This document shows, piece by piece, positions 53,538-62,451 of a stretch of DNA of 64,000 bases. Within the stretch, counting starts at the first letter, position 1, and the number at the start of each line of letters is the position of its first letter. Made by a program: the position numbers and the translations under genes. Source of the stretch: Maridesulfovibrio sp. (GTDB lineage Bacteria; Desulfobacterota; Desulfovibrionia; Desulfovibrionales; Desulfovibrionaceae); the NCBI RefSeq assembly GCF_963678865.1, contig NZ_OY787459.1, positions 1,082,501-1,146,500 on the forward strand, read 5' to 3'. The notes under the pieces were generated by a model, which was not told the origin of the DNA, did no database searches, and worked only from the letters and a program-made list of their open reading frames with translations.

Positions 53538-54671
53538 ATGAAACATCGAATTCTGCTAGTTGATGATGAACCTAATATCTTGTCCTCTTTGAAAAGACAG
53601 TTGCGTACGTATTACGATGTTCATACCGCGGATGATCCTGAAAAAGCTCTCGGATATTTAAAAAAGGGAAAACCCTTTTCCGTGGTCATCTCTGACTATA
53701 GAATGCCTCAAATGAACGGGATAGAACTCCTCAAGGAAGTAAAGTCACGCAGCCCGGAAACGACCCGTATGATACTTACCGGTTATGCCGATCTGGATAA
53801 CGCTATCATGGCGGTAAACGACGGACATGTATTCAGGTTTTTGACTAAGCCATGCGAGAAAGAGACTCTGCTTGAAAATATTAGTGAAGCCGCGAAGCAG
53901 TATGATTTGATTACGAGTAAACGAATTTTATTGGAACAAACCCTGAAAGGCAGTGTCGAGTTGCTGACCGAGATAACATCACTCGTAAATCCCCAAGCCA
54001 GTGAACGTATCAGCAGGGTCCGAAGATATGTTAAGTACCTAGCTCAAAAAAAAGAGATTAAGGCTCTCTGGCGGTTTGACATCGCCGCAATGCTTTCTCA
54101 ACTGGGGCTTCTAATACTCCCTCCGGGGACTATGGAGGCGTATATTGCGGGTAAAAAGCTTACGGCTGAACAGATGCAACTTTTTGAAATGCACCCAGTA
54201 GTGGCCAAAGACCTAGTTGCAAAGTTACCCAGAATGCAAAGTATTGCTGAAATGATCGCATACCAATTAAAAGGTTTTGACGGCTCTGGAACTCCAAGAG
54301 ATGGGGTTGAGGGTGAAGACATTCCACTTGGAGGAAGAATTTTAAGAATTGCACTTGATTACGATCTTTATCTTCATCTGTATGGAAACCAGCGTGCTGC
54401 ATTTGGAAAACTTGAAGAGCAGGCCCAAGTATATGACCCTGAACTTCTATACTATATGGAAGGAATGCTTGGAGTTGAAGCCCGTTATGAAGTGAAATCC
54501 CTAACGATAAAGGAACTTTATCCCGGAATGATTCTGTATGAAGATGTTCTATCAGACAAGGGCGCTATGCTTCTGAGAAAAAGCCTTGAATTGGATAAAG
54601 ACAAAATTGATCGTATCCATATGTTTGCCCATAAAGTCGGTGTTACTGAGCCTATCAGTGTACTTGTTTAG
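53538..54671 (+). CDS. Response regulator REC with degenerate HD-GYP domain
   Basis: A 377-residue protein. The receiver at residues 1-120 has Asp near 53 (VVISDYRMPQMNGIELL). The C-terminal part follows the HD-GYP plan, but the metal-binding signature is lost: the usual HD-GK core reads AAMLSQLGLLILP (near 190-200), and the HHE-DGSGYP loop reads YQLKGFDGSGTPRDGVEG. So it probably does not hydrolyse cyclic di-GMP and may bind a nucleotide or partner instead. The last base of the stop codon touches an IS3 remnant, but the protein ends naturally. It sits in the REC-HDOD operon. Confidence 0.87.
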   Translation: MKHRILLVDDEPNILSSLKRQLRTYYDVHTADDPEKALGYLKKGKPFSVVISDYRMPQMNGIELLKEVKSRSPETTRMILTGYADLDNAIMAVNDGHVFRFLTKPCEKETLLENISEAAKQYDLITSKRILLEQTLKGSVELLTEITSLVNPQASERISRVRRYVKYLAQKKEIKALWRFDIAAMLSQLGLLILPPGTMEAYIAGKKLTAEQMQLFEMHPVVAKDLVAKLPRMQSIAEMIAYQLKGFDGSGTPRDGVEGEDIPLGGRILRIALDYDLYLHLYGNQRAAFGKLEEQAQVYDPELLYYMEGMLGVEARYEVKSLTIKELYPGMILYEDVLSDKGAMLLRKSLELDKDKIDRIHMFAHKVGVTEPISVLV

Positions 54672-54787
54672 GCCTGACGCAGTGCAAACGCTATCTGTTC
54701 ATCGCTAAATTTACTTTTCTTCACGGCAAACTCCTTACTGTGACAATAGGTTGGTTTGCCAAAAATCTCTATTTTTAATTGGTCCAG
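54671..54787 (-). pseudogene. Truncated IS3-family end with orfA remnant
   Basis: On the minus strand, AAGGAG is followed by a GTG-started frame (54724) that reads MKKSKFSDEQIAFALRQA and then stops: the N-terminus of IS3-family OrfA (helix-turn-helix). The upstream end TGGACCAATTAAAAATAG (to 54787) is a plausible IS terminus. The rest of orfA and all of orfB are gone; the truncation coincides with the end of the REC gene. The small size (about 117 bases) leaves the exact subgroup open. Confidence 0.7.
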
Positions 54788-54804
54788 CTTATTGGGAAGA
54801 CGTC

Positions 54805-54842
54805 ATAACCCCAAAACAGCAAGGGACGCCCTGCGTGGTTAT
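54805..54842. repeat. Imperfect palindrome upstream of the integrase gene
   Basis: ATAACC...GGTTAT with an inner GCAAGGG/CCCTGC arm, 118 bases before the integrase ATG. It could be an integrase/attachment or regulatory site or a terminator; no matching copy was found elsewhere in the window. Confidence 0.35.
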
Positions 54843-54959
54843 CTGCCGAACGAATCTCTCCTTAAATGAAACTTACGCCCTAAAATGATTACATATATAT
54901 CAATTGTACCTTCTTTGTTTTTGTCGCATTAACTACAAAAATCAAAGGAGAAACTATAT

Positions 54960-55883
54960 ATGAAACTCAATTTCGCTATTAAAACATTTTTGCAGTATTG
55001 TTCATTAGAAAGATCACTCTCCTCATTAACATTGCAAGCCTACAGAAAAGACCTATCTCAATTTAGTGAGACAATAGATTTAAATAATATTGAATTAGTA
55101 AAAATCGACAAAGAATCTATAAGAACATATCTATCAAACATAAATCATGATTATAAACCAAAAACACTAAAAAGAAAGCTTGCTACACTAAAGTCCTTTT
55201 TTAACTTCCTTGAAAGAGAAGACTTAATCCCATTCTCTCCATTTAGAAAATTACATATTAAAATCGATAGATCAAAAGAACTACCTAAAATAATAAAAGA
55301 GACATCTCTATCTAGAATTTTAAAATATGCGTATCTGGAGAAACAAAAATTTGATCATAAAAGCAAAGCATATAGAGAAATCACACGAGACATATGTGTA
55401 ATAGAATTATTATTTGCTACTGGGATCAGAGTCTCTGAATTATGCAGTATTTCACCATCTGAAATAGATTTAAAGAATAAGAAATTAATCATAAATGGGA
55501 AAGGGAATAAACAAAGATTAATCCCTCTTTGTGAAAACAAATCTTTGAAAATTTTAAAAGAATACAGCCTGCTTTATCAATATGCACTACATGATTCTAC
55601 ATCGTTTTTTCTAAATAGGGACCTCAAACCACTCTCCGATCAATCCGTTAGGAGAATTATCAAAAAATACAGTGAAATTGCAGGCGTTACCGAAAACATC
55701 ACCCCACACATGTTCCGCCACACCATCGCGACGATGCTACTCGAAAACGGAGTAGATATAAGAAACATACAAATATTACTGGGACATAGTTCACTGTCAG
55801 TCACAGAAATATACACTCATGTGAGCCTCTCTTCTCAGCGAGATATACTCGCGAAAAAACATCCAAGGAGGAAAATTAGGTAG
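54960..55883 (+). CDS. Tyrosine recombinase/integrase
   Basis: A 307-residue site-specific recombinase of the XerC/D type. The N-terminal SAM-like core-binding domain starts FLQYCSLERSLSSLTLQAYR. The catalytic domain has Arg in LLFATGIRVSELCSI, Lys in NGKGNKQRLIPL, HMFRHTIATMLLENG (His-x-x-Arg) and a final LLGHSSLSVTEIYTHVS with the nucleophile Tyr. All expected residues are visible. The coding sequence is markedly AT-rich compared with the host genes, as is the next gene. AAAGGAG precedes the ATG. It probably integrates the surrounding element. Confidence 0.92.
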   Translation: MKLNFAIKTFLQYCSLERSLSSLTLQAYRKDLSQFSETIDLNNIELVKIDKESIRTYLSNINHDYKPKTLKRKLATLKSFFNFLEREDLIPFSPFRKLHIKIDRSKELPKIIKETSLSRILKYAYLEKQKFDHKSKAYREITRDICVIELLFATGIRVSELCSISPSEIDLKNKKLIINGKGNKQRLIPLCENKSLKILKEYSLLYQYALHDSTSFFLNRDLKPLSDQSVRRIIKKYSEIAGVTENITPHMFRHTIATMLLENGVDIRNIQILLGHSSLSVTEIYTHVSLSSQRDILAKKHPRRKIR

Positions 55884-55932
55884 GATAGAAGTATCGATAA
55901 CTAAAAATTATAGATCACATACATACTAATAG

Positions 55933-58371
55933 GTGTCAAATTTTGTGCAATTAAAAGAAGCATTAAAATTACTGCGTAAAAACCGCGTCGTAGCTATTTA
56001 CGGTAGAAGCGGAGTTGGGAAATCGCATTTTGCGCTAACTCTAGGGGAAAAAGCAGGTAAGCAGATAAATGCAAAGGTTGCAGGGGTGACAGGGGATCAA
56101 TTTCGTCAGCATGCATCCTTTCATCCTTTTGAACAGCAGAACTATCTAGATTCTTTACGCAAATCAAAAGACGAAATTCTTCAATTCGGCTCAGTCGCAC
56201 TAGGAGCTGTTGTTCCGTGTTCCAAAATCTTTTATTCGTTTTATAAATTAATTAAAAAGCTATTTGTCTCGCAAAGGACTGCATCTACTGGTTTTACCCA
56301 AGAAGAAATAGAAGGAGCGCGTAGCTTCGCTACTAAGTCATCAGAAGAAAGAATATTTATTTTCGATAATTTCCATTTCTGGGATAGTAAGTCTCTCGAT
56401 TTCGCCAGAAAGATAATTCTGACCAGAAATAAAATGAAGACATATATTATAATTGTCTGGACAGAATACGACGTAATTCAAAGTGTTAATTCTTATCATT
56501 CAGTTATAGAAGGATTTTTATTTGATCTAAAATTTCATTTCAAAGGATTGCCAGACAATGAACTTCAGCGACTTTTTTTAAATGATCTCTCCTCTGATCA
56601 TGCGGCTACTATTTTAGACTGCGCTGGAGCGAATATTCCACTTATTAAACGGTTAGCGCAATTGGCAAAGGATCATACGAATAATTCGGGTATAAATGAT
56701 ATCCTGAGCAATGCAGCTGTTGAAATAAAAGTAGAAAGCTTGTTTGCGGTCTCAGAGATTGCTCAAGAGCAACGGGCTCTTGGATCTCTTGCTACTCTTG
56801 GATCTGGGACACCTTTGCGAGATATCGCATGCTCGCTGGATCTATCGGTAGATGAAGTGTGCCCTATCCTTGAATGGGGAATTCAACATGATTTGATAAA
56901 CGTTCTGGATTCACACCAAGTCGTTTTTATTCATGACTTATATCAACGACTTTTTGACACTCCAGCCATTCTCACTCCCAAGTTTTTACATAGAATTAAT
57001 TTATGCTGTTCACTTGGATTACCAGACGAATATGAGAAGAGATTGGCTATCTCTTGCAGAGGGAGCAATAGAGATTATACTTTATCTCTAGCTATTTCTT
57101 TTATTAGGCAGCACATTCTTAGTTGGAATGAAGGGAAATCGGATATAAAATGTGAACTTAATCGAATTCATCAGGTTATGAAAGGAAAGTATGCATTAGA
57201 AATACAAAATTTATATACAGTAATATCCGAGATTCTTAGACATGCTTCAAATGGTAGGTATGCTGAAGCTGCATCAATCGTATCGTTCACAAACATTGCC
57301 ACTTCACCTGAAATATACGTTGAAGAAGTTGTTGTTTTTTCTCATTATGCATACATGTCTCGCGACAATTCTTTAAGGCTTTCGGCTATTGAGAAGTTAA
57401 TGTCGGTTCGTGAAGTTGCCCAAAAGGAAGCAGAGAGATCTTTCATTGTTTCAACAATGCTTACTTATGGCTTGTCACTTGAAAATAGACTGAAAGAAGC
57501 CACAGCAGTTCTGGCTGAAGAAGAATCTAGATTAATTTCTTCTGCTGATCGTTTTCATGAAGCATTTTATTATATAGCGATATGTGAGCGGATCTCTTTG
57601 TCTTGTTATGGTAATGATCTGGCCCGTTTAAGGTTGGAGAGATCTTTTTCCAGTCTTGAGAGTAAATTTTATGAAGATGGATATTTGAAGCGCCCTGACG
57701 AAATTATTAAATGTGCAACAAATCTTTGTTCAGCATACATTATAGGTAATTCGGTCGAGCGAGCACACAAGGTAATCAATTCAGCACAGGCAATATCTCA
57801 AACAATTGATTTCAGTTGGTCTACAGCCCCAAGTTTTCTTTTAAATAACGAGATGGTTGTGAATATACATATGGGAAAAGCCGACTATGAGAAATATGCA
57901 AATTCATGGATGCTTCTTGCTGGACGAAATATACACGCAAAATTGTTTTTTCTCATAAATGCTCTTGCGTGCTTTTTGGAGACAGAATCCTGTCAACTCG
58001 GAAGTTTATCTATCAACAAAGTAATTGAGAAAATACTATTCTCACTAGCCGATAGCAAAGATTTGGAATCATTTATAGCTTACATGGCGCATGTTACAAT
58101 ATGGCAGACTTTGATTTGCCTTAATCTAGAAGGAAATAAACACTTACACCTTAAGGAAGCTACAAAGTTTGTTTCTGAAATTCCATATGTAAATGGCGAT
58201 TACTTTAGAGTGCGTCATGATGCTCTTGTTGAATCAGCTAAGAAATTGAAAGAGGTACACATGATTAAATGGCAAAAAGCTGCGTTTGACAAAATTCCAA
58301 TACATACTTTGCCGTACTTCTATAGACGTATTGCTCATTTTAACCCGATAGAACACTGGCTTCCATACTAG
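55933..58371 (+). CDS. STAND-like P-loop ATPase, function unknown, possible defence protein
   Basis: An 812-residue AT-rich gene. The P-loop GRSGVGKS is at residues 24-31 and the Walker B run IFIFDNFHFWD at about 141-151, followed by a conserved-looking IIVWTEYD (sensor-like, about 174). Residues about 285-345 are consistent with a winged-helix region (LGSGTPLRDIACSLDLSVDE). The C-terminal half (about 400-780) is helical and repetitive, TPR-like. This is the layout of STAND NTPases, several of which sense phage proteins and trigger abortive responses, but I could not assign a family. The start is a GTG with no strong ribosome site. It overlaps the convergent ATP-grasp gene by 32 bases. Confidence 0.72.
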   Translation: MSNFVQLKEALKLLRKNRVVAIYGRSGVGKSHFALTLGEKAGKQINAKVAGVTGDQFRQHASFHPFEQQNYLDSLRKSKDEILQFGSVALGAVVPCSKIFYSFYKLIKKLFVSQRTASTGFTQEEIEGARSFATKSSEERIFIFDNFHFWDSKSLDFARKIILTRNKMKTYIIIVWTEYDVIQSVNSYHSVIEGFLFDLKFHFKGLPDNELQRLFLNDLSSDHAATILDCAGANIPLIKRLAQLAKDHTNNSGINDILSNAAVEIKVESLFAVSEIAQEQRALGSLATLGSGTPLRDIACSLDLSVDEVCPILEWGIQHDLINVLDSHQVVFIHDLYQRLFDTPAILTPKFLHRINLCCSLGLPDEYEKRLAISCRGSNRDYTLSLAISFIRQHILSWNEGKSDIKCELNRIHQVMKGKYALEIQNLYTVISEILRHASNGRYAEAASIVSFTNIATSPEIYVEEVVVFSHYAYMSRDNSLRLSAIEKLMSVREVAQKEAERSFIVSTMLTYGLSLENRLKEATAVLAEEESRLISSADRFHEAFYYIAICERISLSCYGNDLARLRLERSFSSLESKFYEDGYLKRPDEIIKCATNLCSAYIIGNSVERAHKVINSAQAISQTIDFSWSTAPSFLLNNEMVVNIHMGKADYEKYANSWMLLAGRNIHAKLFFLINALACFLETESCQLGSLSINKVIEKILFSLADSKDLESFIAYMAHVTIWQTLICLNLEGNKHLHLKEATKFVSEIPYVNGDYFRVRHDALVESAKKLKEVHMIKWQKAAFDKIPIHTLPYFYRRIAHFNPIEHWLPY

Positions 58372-59470
58372 TTTTTTTAGCTAAGATTCGTTGTATATTT
58401 AGGGCTAGCATTAATTCCCAAGCGTCAAAATTAGCTCCCGATGCTTTCAATGACTGAGAAATGGCATGCCCTTCACCTAATCCTGGGACTTCAGCCATAT
58501 CGAAGAGTCTAGGAGTTCCTAAAGAATCAATCCTAAAATCCATTCGTGAAATAATATCGATATTAAGCCATTCCATAGCCTCAGCTGCAATTTTTGAAAT
58601 TTTATGTGATATTTTTGCAGAAGAAAAAGGTTGAAAATAATGTTTTTTCAACGTGTTCAATTTAAACCCAATGGGTCTTCCAACTGACCATTCAGGTGTT
58701 TTAATTTTAATCTCCATAGGAGTGAAAACTAAATAATTTGAAAACAATTTAAAAACAGGGGTATATATTTCAGGACCCTCAATGAACTCCTGAACTATCA
58801 GTTCATCTAAATATGTTTCATCACATATTTTGATACATTCTTCTTCAACTTCCTGAATGCTTTTATTTTTCAGTACAGGCTCATTTGATACTCCTAGCCC
58901 CCATGCTTCGGTGTTATTTTTTATGATTAAATCAATCCCGCTTTCAGGGCTAATAGACGATATCCAGCCTTCCTTCTTTTTAAATAACCAACTGCGGGGA
59001 GTAGGTATGCCATTGGATTGTAGTATAGTGGTAGAAAGGTACTTGTTCCACCCCAGAACTCGACCCGTAACTCCTGAATTTGAATAGTTTATAGAGCGAA
59101 GATCACAGATAATTGGTAACAAACATCTAATACCTTCAGTTGTAGAACTTTTCCCACCGCTGTATGCAATTTGAATTGGCTTGGTCCAATCAATCGCCTG
59201 AGTAGAAACTCCGGCAAGAAAATCAGAGTCAGAAAGGTATAGACTATGCGAGAAACCAAGCTCAGCGATCCTCAACAAGGCAATATTCGTTTTAGCCTCT
59301 GAATCGGCCCGAAATGAAATATGCGCATGTTCATCCTGATCAGTTTTTCTAACTGAATTGTCTAGGTTTGCTATGTAATGAATATTAGTTTGCTTGAAGT
59401 AGGGCCTTGTGGACTCAATGATTTTTTCTGCTTCAGCTACCGCCTCTGATCCAATAAAAATTCTACTCAT
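58340..59470 (-). CDS. ATP-grasp ligase-like protein (D-Ala-D-Ala ligase relative)
   Basis: A 376-residue protein with an ATP-grasp fold. An N-terminal Rossmann-like region precedes a linker (GIPTPRSWLFKKKEGW near 155). ATP-binding Lys is likely in LIIKNNTEAWGLGVSNEP near 185, followed by IVQEFIEGPEIYTPVFK near 230 and a final catalytic region ISRMDFRIDSLGTPRLFDMA with EVPGLGEGH near 335. In ligases of this type the E-x-N metal ligands precede PGL; here D-M-A stands there, so metal binding may be altered. The substrate is unknown. AT-rich like the adjacent STAND gene, with which it converges and overlaps; the pair may be functionally linked, but coexpression is not shown. Confidence 0.75.
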   Translation of the reverse strand: MSRIFIGSEAVAEAEKIIESTRPYFKQTNIHYIANLDNSVRKTDQDEHAHISFRADSEAKTNIALLRIAELGFSHSLYLSDSDFLAGVSTQAIDWTKPIQIAYSGGKSSTTEGIRCLLPIICDLRSINYSNSGVTGRVLGWNKYLSTTILQSNGIPTPRSWLFKKKEGWISSISPESGIDLIIKNNTEAWGLGVSNEPVLKNKSIQEVEEECIKICDETYLDELIVQEFIEGPEIYTPVFKLFSNYLVFTPMEIKIKTPEWSVGRPIGFKLNTLKKHYFQPFSSAKISHKISKIAAEAMEWLNIDIISRMDFRIDSLGTPRLFDMAEVPGLGEGHAISQSLKASGANFDAWELMLALNIQRILAKKTSMEASVLSG

Positions 59471-59630
59471 AATTTTTAGTTATTTTAAAGTTTATATTAC
59501 TCAACAAATCAGTTGCTCATTAATTAAACTCAAACAACAGGAGTTATATTATCTTAAAAACAACGTCAAAGCCTTTTTAAATAATCATAAAATGATATTT
59601 ATACATTTATATCCTGCCCCCTTCCTTACT

Positions 59631-61247
59631 TTATCTTTTAATCTGCCGTGAAGCCTTACGCCCAATCTCATTCCCAAAAACCTTAACATTCCGCCCAAAC
59701 ATCATCCGCGCAAATCCCTGCGCTACCTGTGCCGCTCCCGGATCATTCACGCTGAAGAAAATCTTATCGCCATTGTCTTTGACCATGGAACCATTCTTCA
59801 GTGTATAGAGCACGTTTCCGGAGGAATCTACACGCCAGGTCATATTATCCAGATTACGCTTTCTCGGATCGTCCGTGCGCTTGGCCTCCTCGGCCTGCAA
59901 CTGGAGCATTTTGGAAATGGATAACAGCCTGCGCTTATCCTTCCAAGCCAGATTAGAATCAGTTCTGAACTGACTCTGTTTGAGCTTCAGGTCAGATACT
60001 TTTGATTCTGGGGTATTAAACACAGGTGAAGGATTGCTTTGGATCGGCTCCTTCTTCGACCGCAGGACCTTCAGGGCGATTTCATCACCACTCGCAGCCT
60101 TCCATTTCAAGAAATCGTTCCAGCGGTTAAACGGAGTTTGCTCACGCAGCTCCGCGCGCTTTCCGAACATTTCCTTTTTGAGTGCTTCGATAGCCTCTGT
60201 CTTTCTGCCGGCAGCAAGAGCAATTAGCCGGCTACGGTCTTTGATTCTAAGTTTTTTGTCATTCTTAAGAGCTTTGATCTTGCCGTCCCAATAGGAACTG
60301 GCCTGCTTCCAGCGACCATCCTGCTCCTCACGTAGATTCTCATAATCCTTTTTCCTGCCGGCAACAGCGGCACGGTATTCAGCATACAGTTCACTGCGGT
60401 GCTTGTGCAGTGGACGGGCAACGTATCTATCCTTCTCGCTGACCACGATCCCCTTGGTATACTGGTAGTGGCCGAGCTGCGCCTCAAGCTTGGACTTGGT
60501 AAAATTCCGATCAAGCCGGCTAGCTTTAATGGCCGTCTTGGAATGACGGTCCTTTATGCTGCAACCATTCCCGCGCAGACGGACTTCAATCCCGATCGCA
60601 GCAAGAGACATATGGAATTGGTGCCAGTCCTGCGCCTGATCCAAAGACTTCAAGATAAAGTCCTTGCGTTCCTTCACGTATGAATCAAAGGACTGCTGGC
60701 CGGAATGCGCCTCATAGGTCGTTGCACGGTCATTACTGCGCTTGGGCTCCTGATCTTTCTTCCTACCATTATCGAACTTCAGGGCGAACTTCTGCTCCAA
60801 CTCACGGTGCAGCCGGTCGCGCTTGTAAAAATCTCGATAAGGCTCGTAGCGGGTCAGCTTCTCCGGATGAATCATATTATATGCGATGTGCATATGAATG
60901 TTGTTGGTATTCTTGTGGACACCGCAATGCCGCTGGTGCTCCTCAAAGCCCAAGGCCTTGGAGAACTCTTGCTCGATCTCTTTGAAATCCTTCTCCGTGA
61001 GGACGGATTCATCTTCCGGCCTGAAGGAAACTATCAGATGATAGGTCTTTTCCTTGCGAGTACGCTGATTCAGATCCTGAGTATCGAGAACCTCCTGAAT
61101 CGCCAGCTCGTAATCTTCACCAGCCCAACAACCGGCGCACCACAACATCAAGGTCTTTTCACCCTTGTGCTTGGCATCGGCAATGTAATCGGCCAACCGC
61201 CGATAATTGTCATTCTGAGGCTTACAAGAAATCCTGCGGCTAATCAT
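59631..61247 (-). CDS. mobA: MOBP-type relaxase
   Basis: A 538-residue relaxase that nicks oriT and pilots the strand during conjugative mobilization. Motif III, HCGVHKNTNNIHMHIAYN (near 107-124), gives the three-His metal site of the VirD2/TraI-MOBP family; the nucleophile Tyr is probably Tyr15 or Tyr21 (NDNYRRLADYIADAKHK). The region after residue 170 is basic and helical, with a C-terminal DNA-binding or stabilising part. Its start overlaps the stop of the MobC-like gene in ATGA, so translation is coupled. No coupling protein or type IV secretion gene is seen, so it needs a helper element. Confidence 0.92.
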   Translation of the reverse strand: MISRRISCKPQNDNYRRLADYIADAKHKGEKTLMLWCAGCWAGEDYELAIQEVLDTQDLNQRTRKEKTYHLIVSFRPEDESVLTEKDFKEIEQEFSKALGFEEHQRHCGVHKNTNNIHMHIAYNMIHPEKLTRYEPYRDFYKRDRLHRELEQKFALKFDNGRKKDQEPKRSNDRATTYEAHSGQQSFDSYVKERKDFILKSLDQAQDWHQFHMSLAAIGIEVRLRGNGCSIKDRHSKTAIKASRLDRNFTKSKLEAQLGHYQYTKGIVVSEKDRYVARPLHKHRSELYAEYRAAVAGRKKDYENLREEQDGRWKQASSYWDGKIKALKNDKKLRIKDRSRLIALAAGRKTEAIEALKKEMFGKRAELREQTPFNRWNDFLKWKAASGDEIALKVLRSKKEPIQSNPSPVFNTPESKVSDLKLKQSQFRTDSNLAWKDKRRLLSISKMLQLQAEEAKRTDDPRKRNLDNMTWRVDSSGNVLYTLKNGSMVKDNGDKIFFSVNDPGAAQVAQGFARMMFGRNVKVFGNEIGRKASRQIKR

Positions 61248-61579
61248 ATTGTCCGAACCTTCTGAACTATTTCCTTCTGAAGCCGGCGGAGATCTTCCAG
61301 CAAAGCTTCAACATCCGTGCGGTGCTGGTCATCATCAAGAATCCACATTTTAAGCAGACCGCCCAAACGGCCCTGATCGGCATTGAGTTTTAGCAGCTCC
61401 AGACGAGCCTGCTGATCAGTACGGCTCTTGATTTCATGTCCCAGACAAACGGCCTTCGCAAAGGCAGACCGCGACAAACTGCACTGCTGTGCGGTCGCGC
61501 TGATCTGCGCGTATTCCTCTTTGGAAACGTAGGTTTTAATGACTTGCTTCTTTGAGGGCATTTGTCTTACCGGATTCAT
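61244..61579 (-). CDS. MobC/TraJ-like relaxosome accessory protein
   Basis: A 111-residue ribbon-helix-helix-type protein. After a short basic start (MPSKKQVIKTYVSKEEYAQI), helices with the pattern AQQCSLSRSAFAKAVCLG resemble MobC/TraJ proteins, which bind oriT and help the relaxase. It lies just upstream of the relaxase gene (4-base ATGA overlap) and overlaps the end of the Rha-type gene by 44 bases. GGAAGG precedes the ATG; an internal ATG at 61561 is the alternative. Identification rests on size, RHH-like pattern and context. Confidence 0.8.
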   Translation of the reverse strand: MNPVRQMPSKKQVIKTYVSKEEYAQISATAQQCSLSRSAFAKAVCLGHEIKSRTDQQARLELLKLNADQGRLGGLLKMWILDDDQHRTDVEALLEDLRRLQKEIVQKVRTI

Positions 61580-62351
61580 GGTTGATGCCTTCCCAGATAA
61601 GACTTACTGCGTGGGGAACATAAGATTTAGGCAGGCACTCCAGTGATTCAATGCACATGTCTCCACACAAATTAACAAGCAGCTCATCACGAGTGGACTG
61701 GCCGCAATAAGCCCAGTAATCAAGCAACCCGTTGACCGGAGACAAATCGTCTTTCGAACATATGTCCTTACCGCGCATTTTGGGCGGGACAATGCGCATA
61801 CACATTCTGAGATAAGTCCATGCACTACTCATGGCCAAGGCATCCATTTCATAAAGATCAGGAACCCGGATAGCCCCTTCAATCTGCCTTTTGCCCTGCT
61901 CCCAGCTGATACCTTCCAAAAAACACCAGTAACGCGCTACACCCTCAAATGACCTTACTGCTTCAGGCGTTGCCTTCTTATACTGAATCTTCCCCTCCAC
62001 CGGCGGGATCGTAAGCTTGGCTTCCATGGCATTGAAGGCTTCAAGAAACTTGATTTTCCATTCCATGGCCTTCTTACCGGTAAACCCCATGGCGAGGAGG
62101 GAGAAGCCGTCACGGGTCATGTTGAACGAGGGCTGCTCTTTGTTCTGTTTGTTGACATAGGAGGACGGCTGAAAATTCAGCTGTCGAAAATCGTCCGGAA
62201 TTTCCAATTCATTTATGGATTGCAGAACATTCTTATGCTGCTTTTCAAACAGTTCAGCCACAACTAAAGACGATGCCATTGGCTGATTATTCTCCATCAC
62301 CAATTCAACAGCACTTGATATTTGTCCGTTTTTATTAGCCTTTTTATTCAT
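61536..62351 (-). CDS. Rha-family phage-type regulatory protein
   Basis: A 271-residue protein. The N-terminal domain (MASSLVVAELFEKQHKNVLQ, then SINELEIPDDF and FNMTRDGFSLLAMGFTGKKA) is the Rha/pRha domain found in phage and mobile-element regulators. The C-terminal part is helical with Cys-rich loops (KAMEWKIKFLEAF). Its role is probably control of element genes; no target is known. The start is the ATG at 62351 after GTGGAG; the frame is open to 62489, but those upstream codons overlap the oriT and have no site. It is the first gene of the mobilization operon. Confidence 0.85.
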   Translation of the reverse strand: MNKKANKNGQISSAVELVMENNQPMASSLVVAELFEKQHKNVLQSINELEIPDDFRQLNFQPSSYVNKQNKEQPSFNMTRDGFSLLAMGFTGKKAMEWKIKFLEAFNAMEAKLTIPPVEGKIQYKKATPEAVRSFEGVARYWCFLEGISWEQGKRQIEGAIRVPDLYEMDALAMSSAWTYLRMCMRIVPPKMRGKDICSKDDLSPVNGLLDYWAYCGQSTRDELLVNLCGDMCIESLECLPKSYVPHAVSLIWEGINHESGKTNALKEASH

Positions 62352-62451
62352 CACATATACTCCACTTAGTTTGCAGTTAATGTCAGTCCAAAATTCAGCC
62401 GTCCTGAATTTCGTCAGCAACATGCGTTGAGCCGAAGGCGAATAAGCCAAC

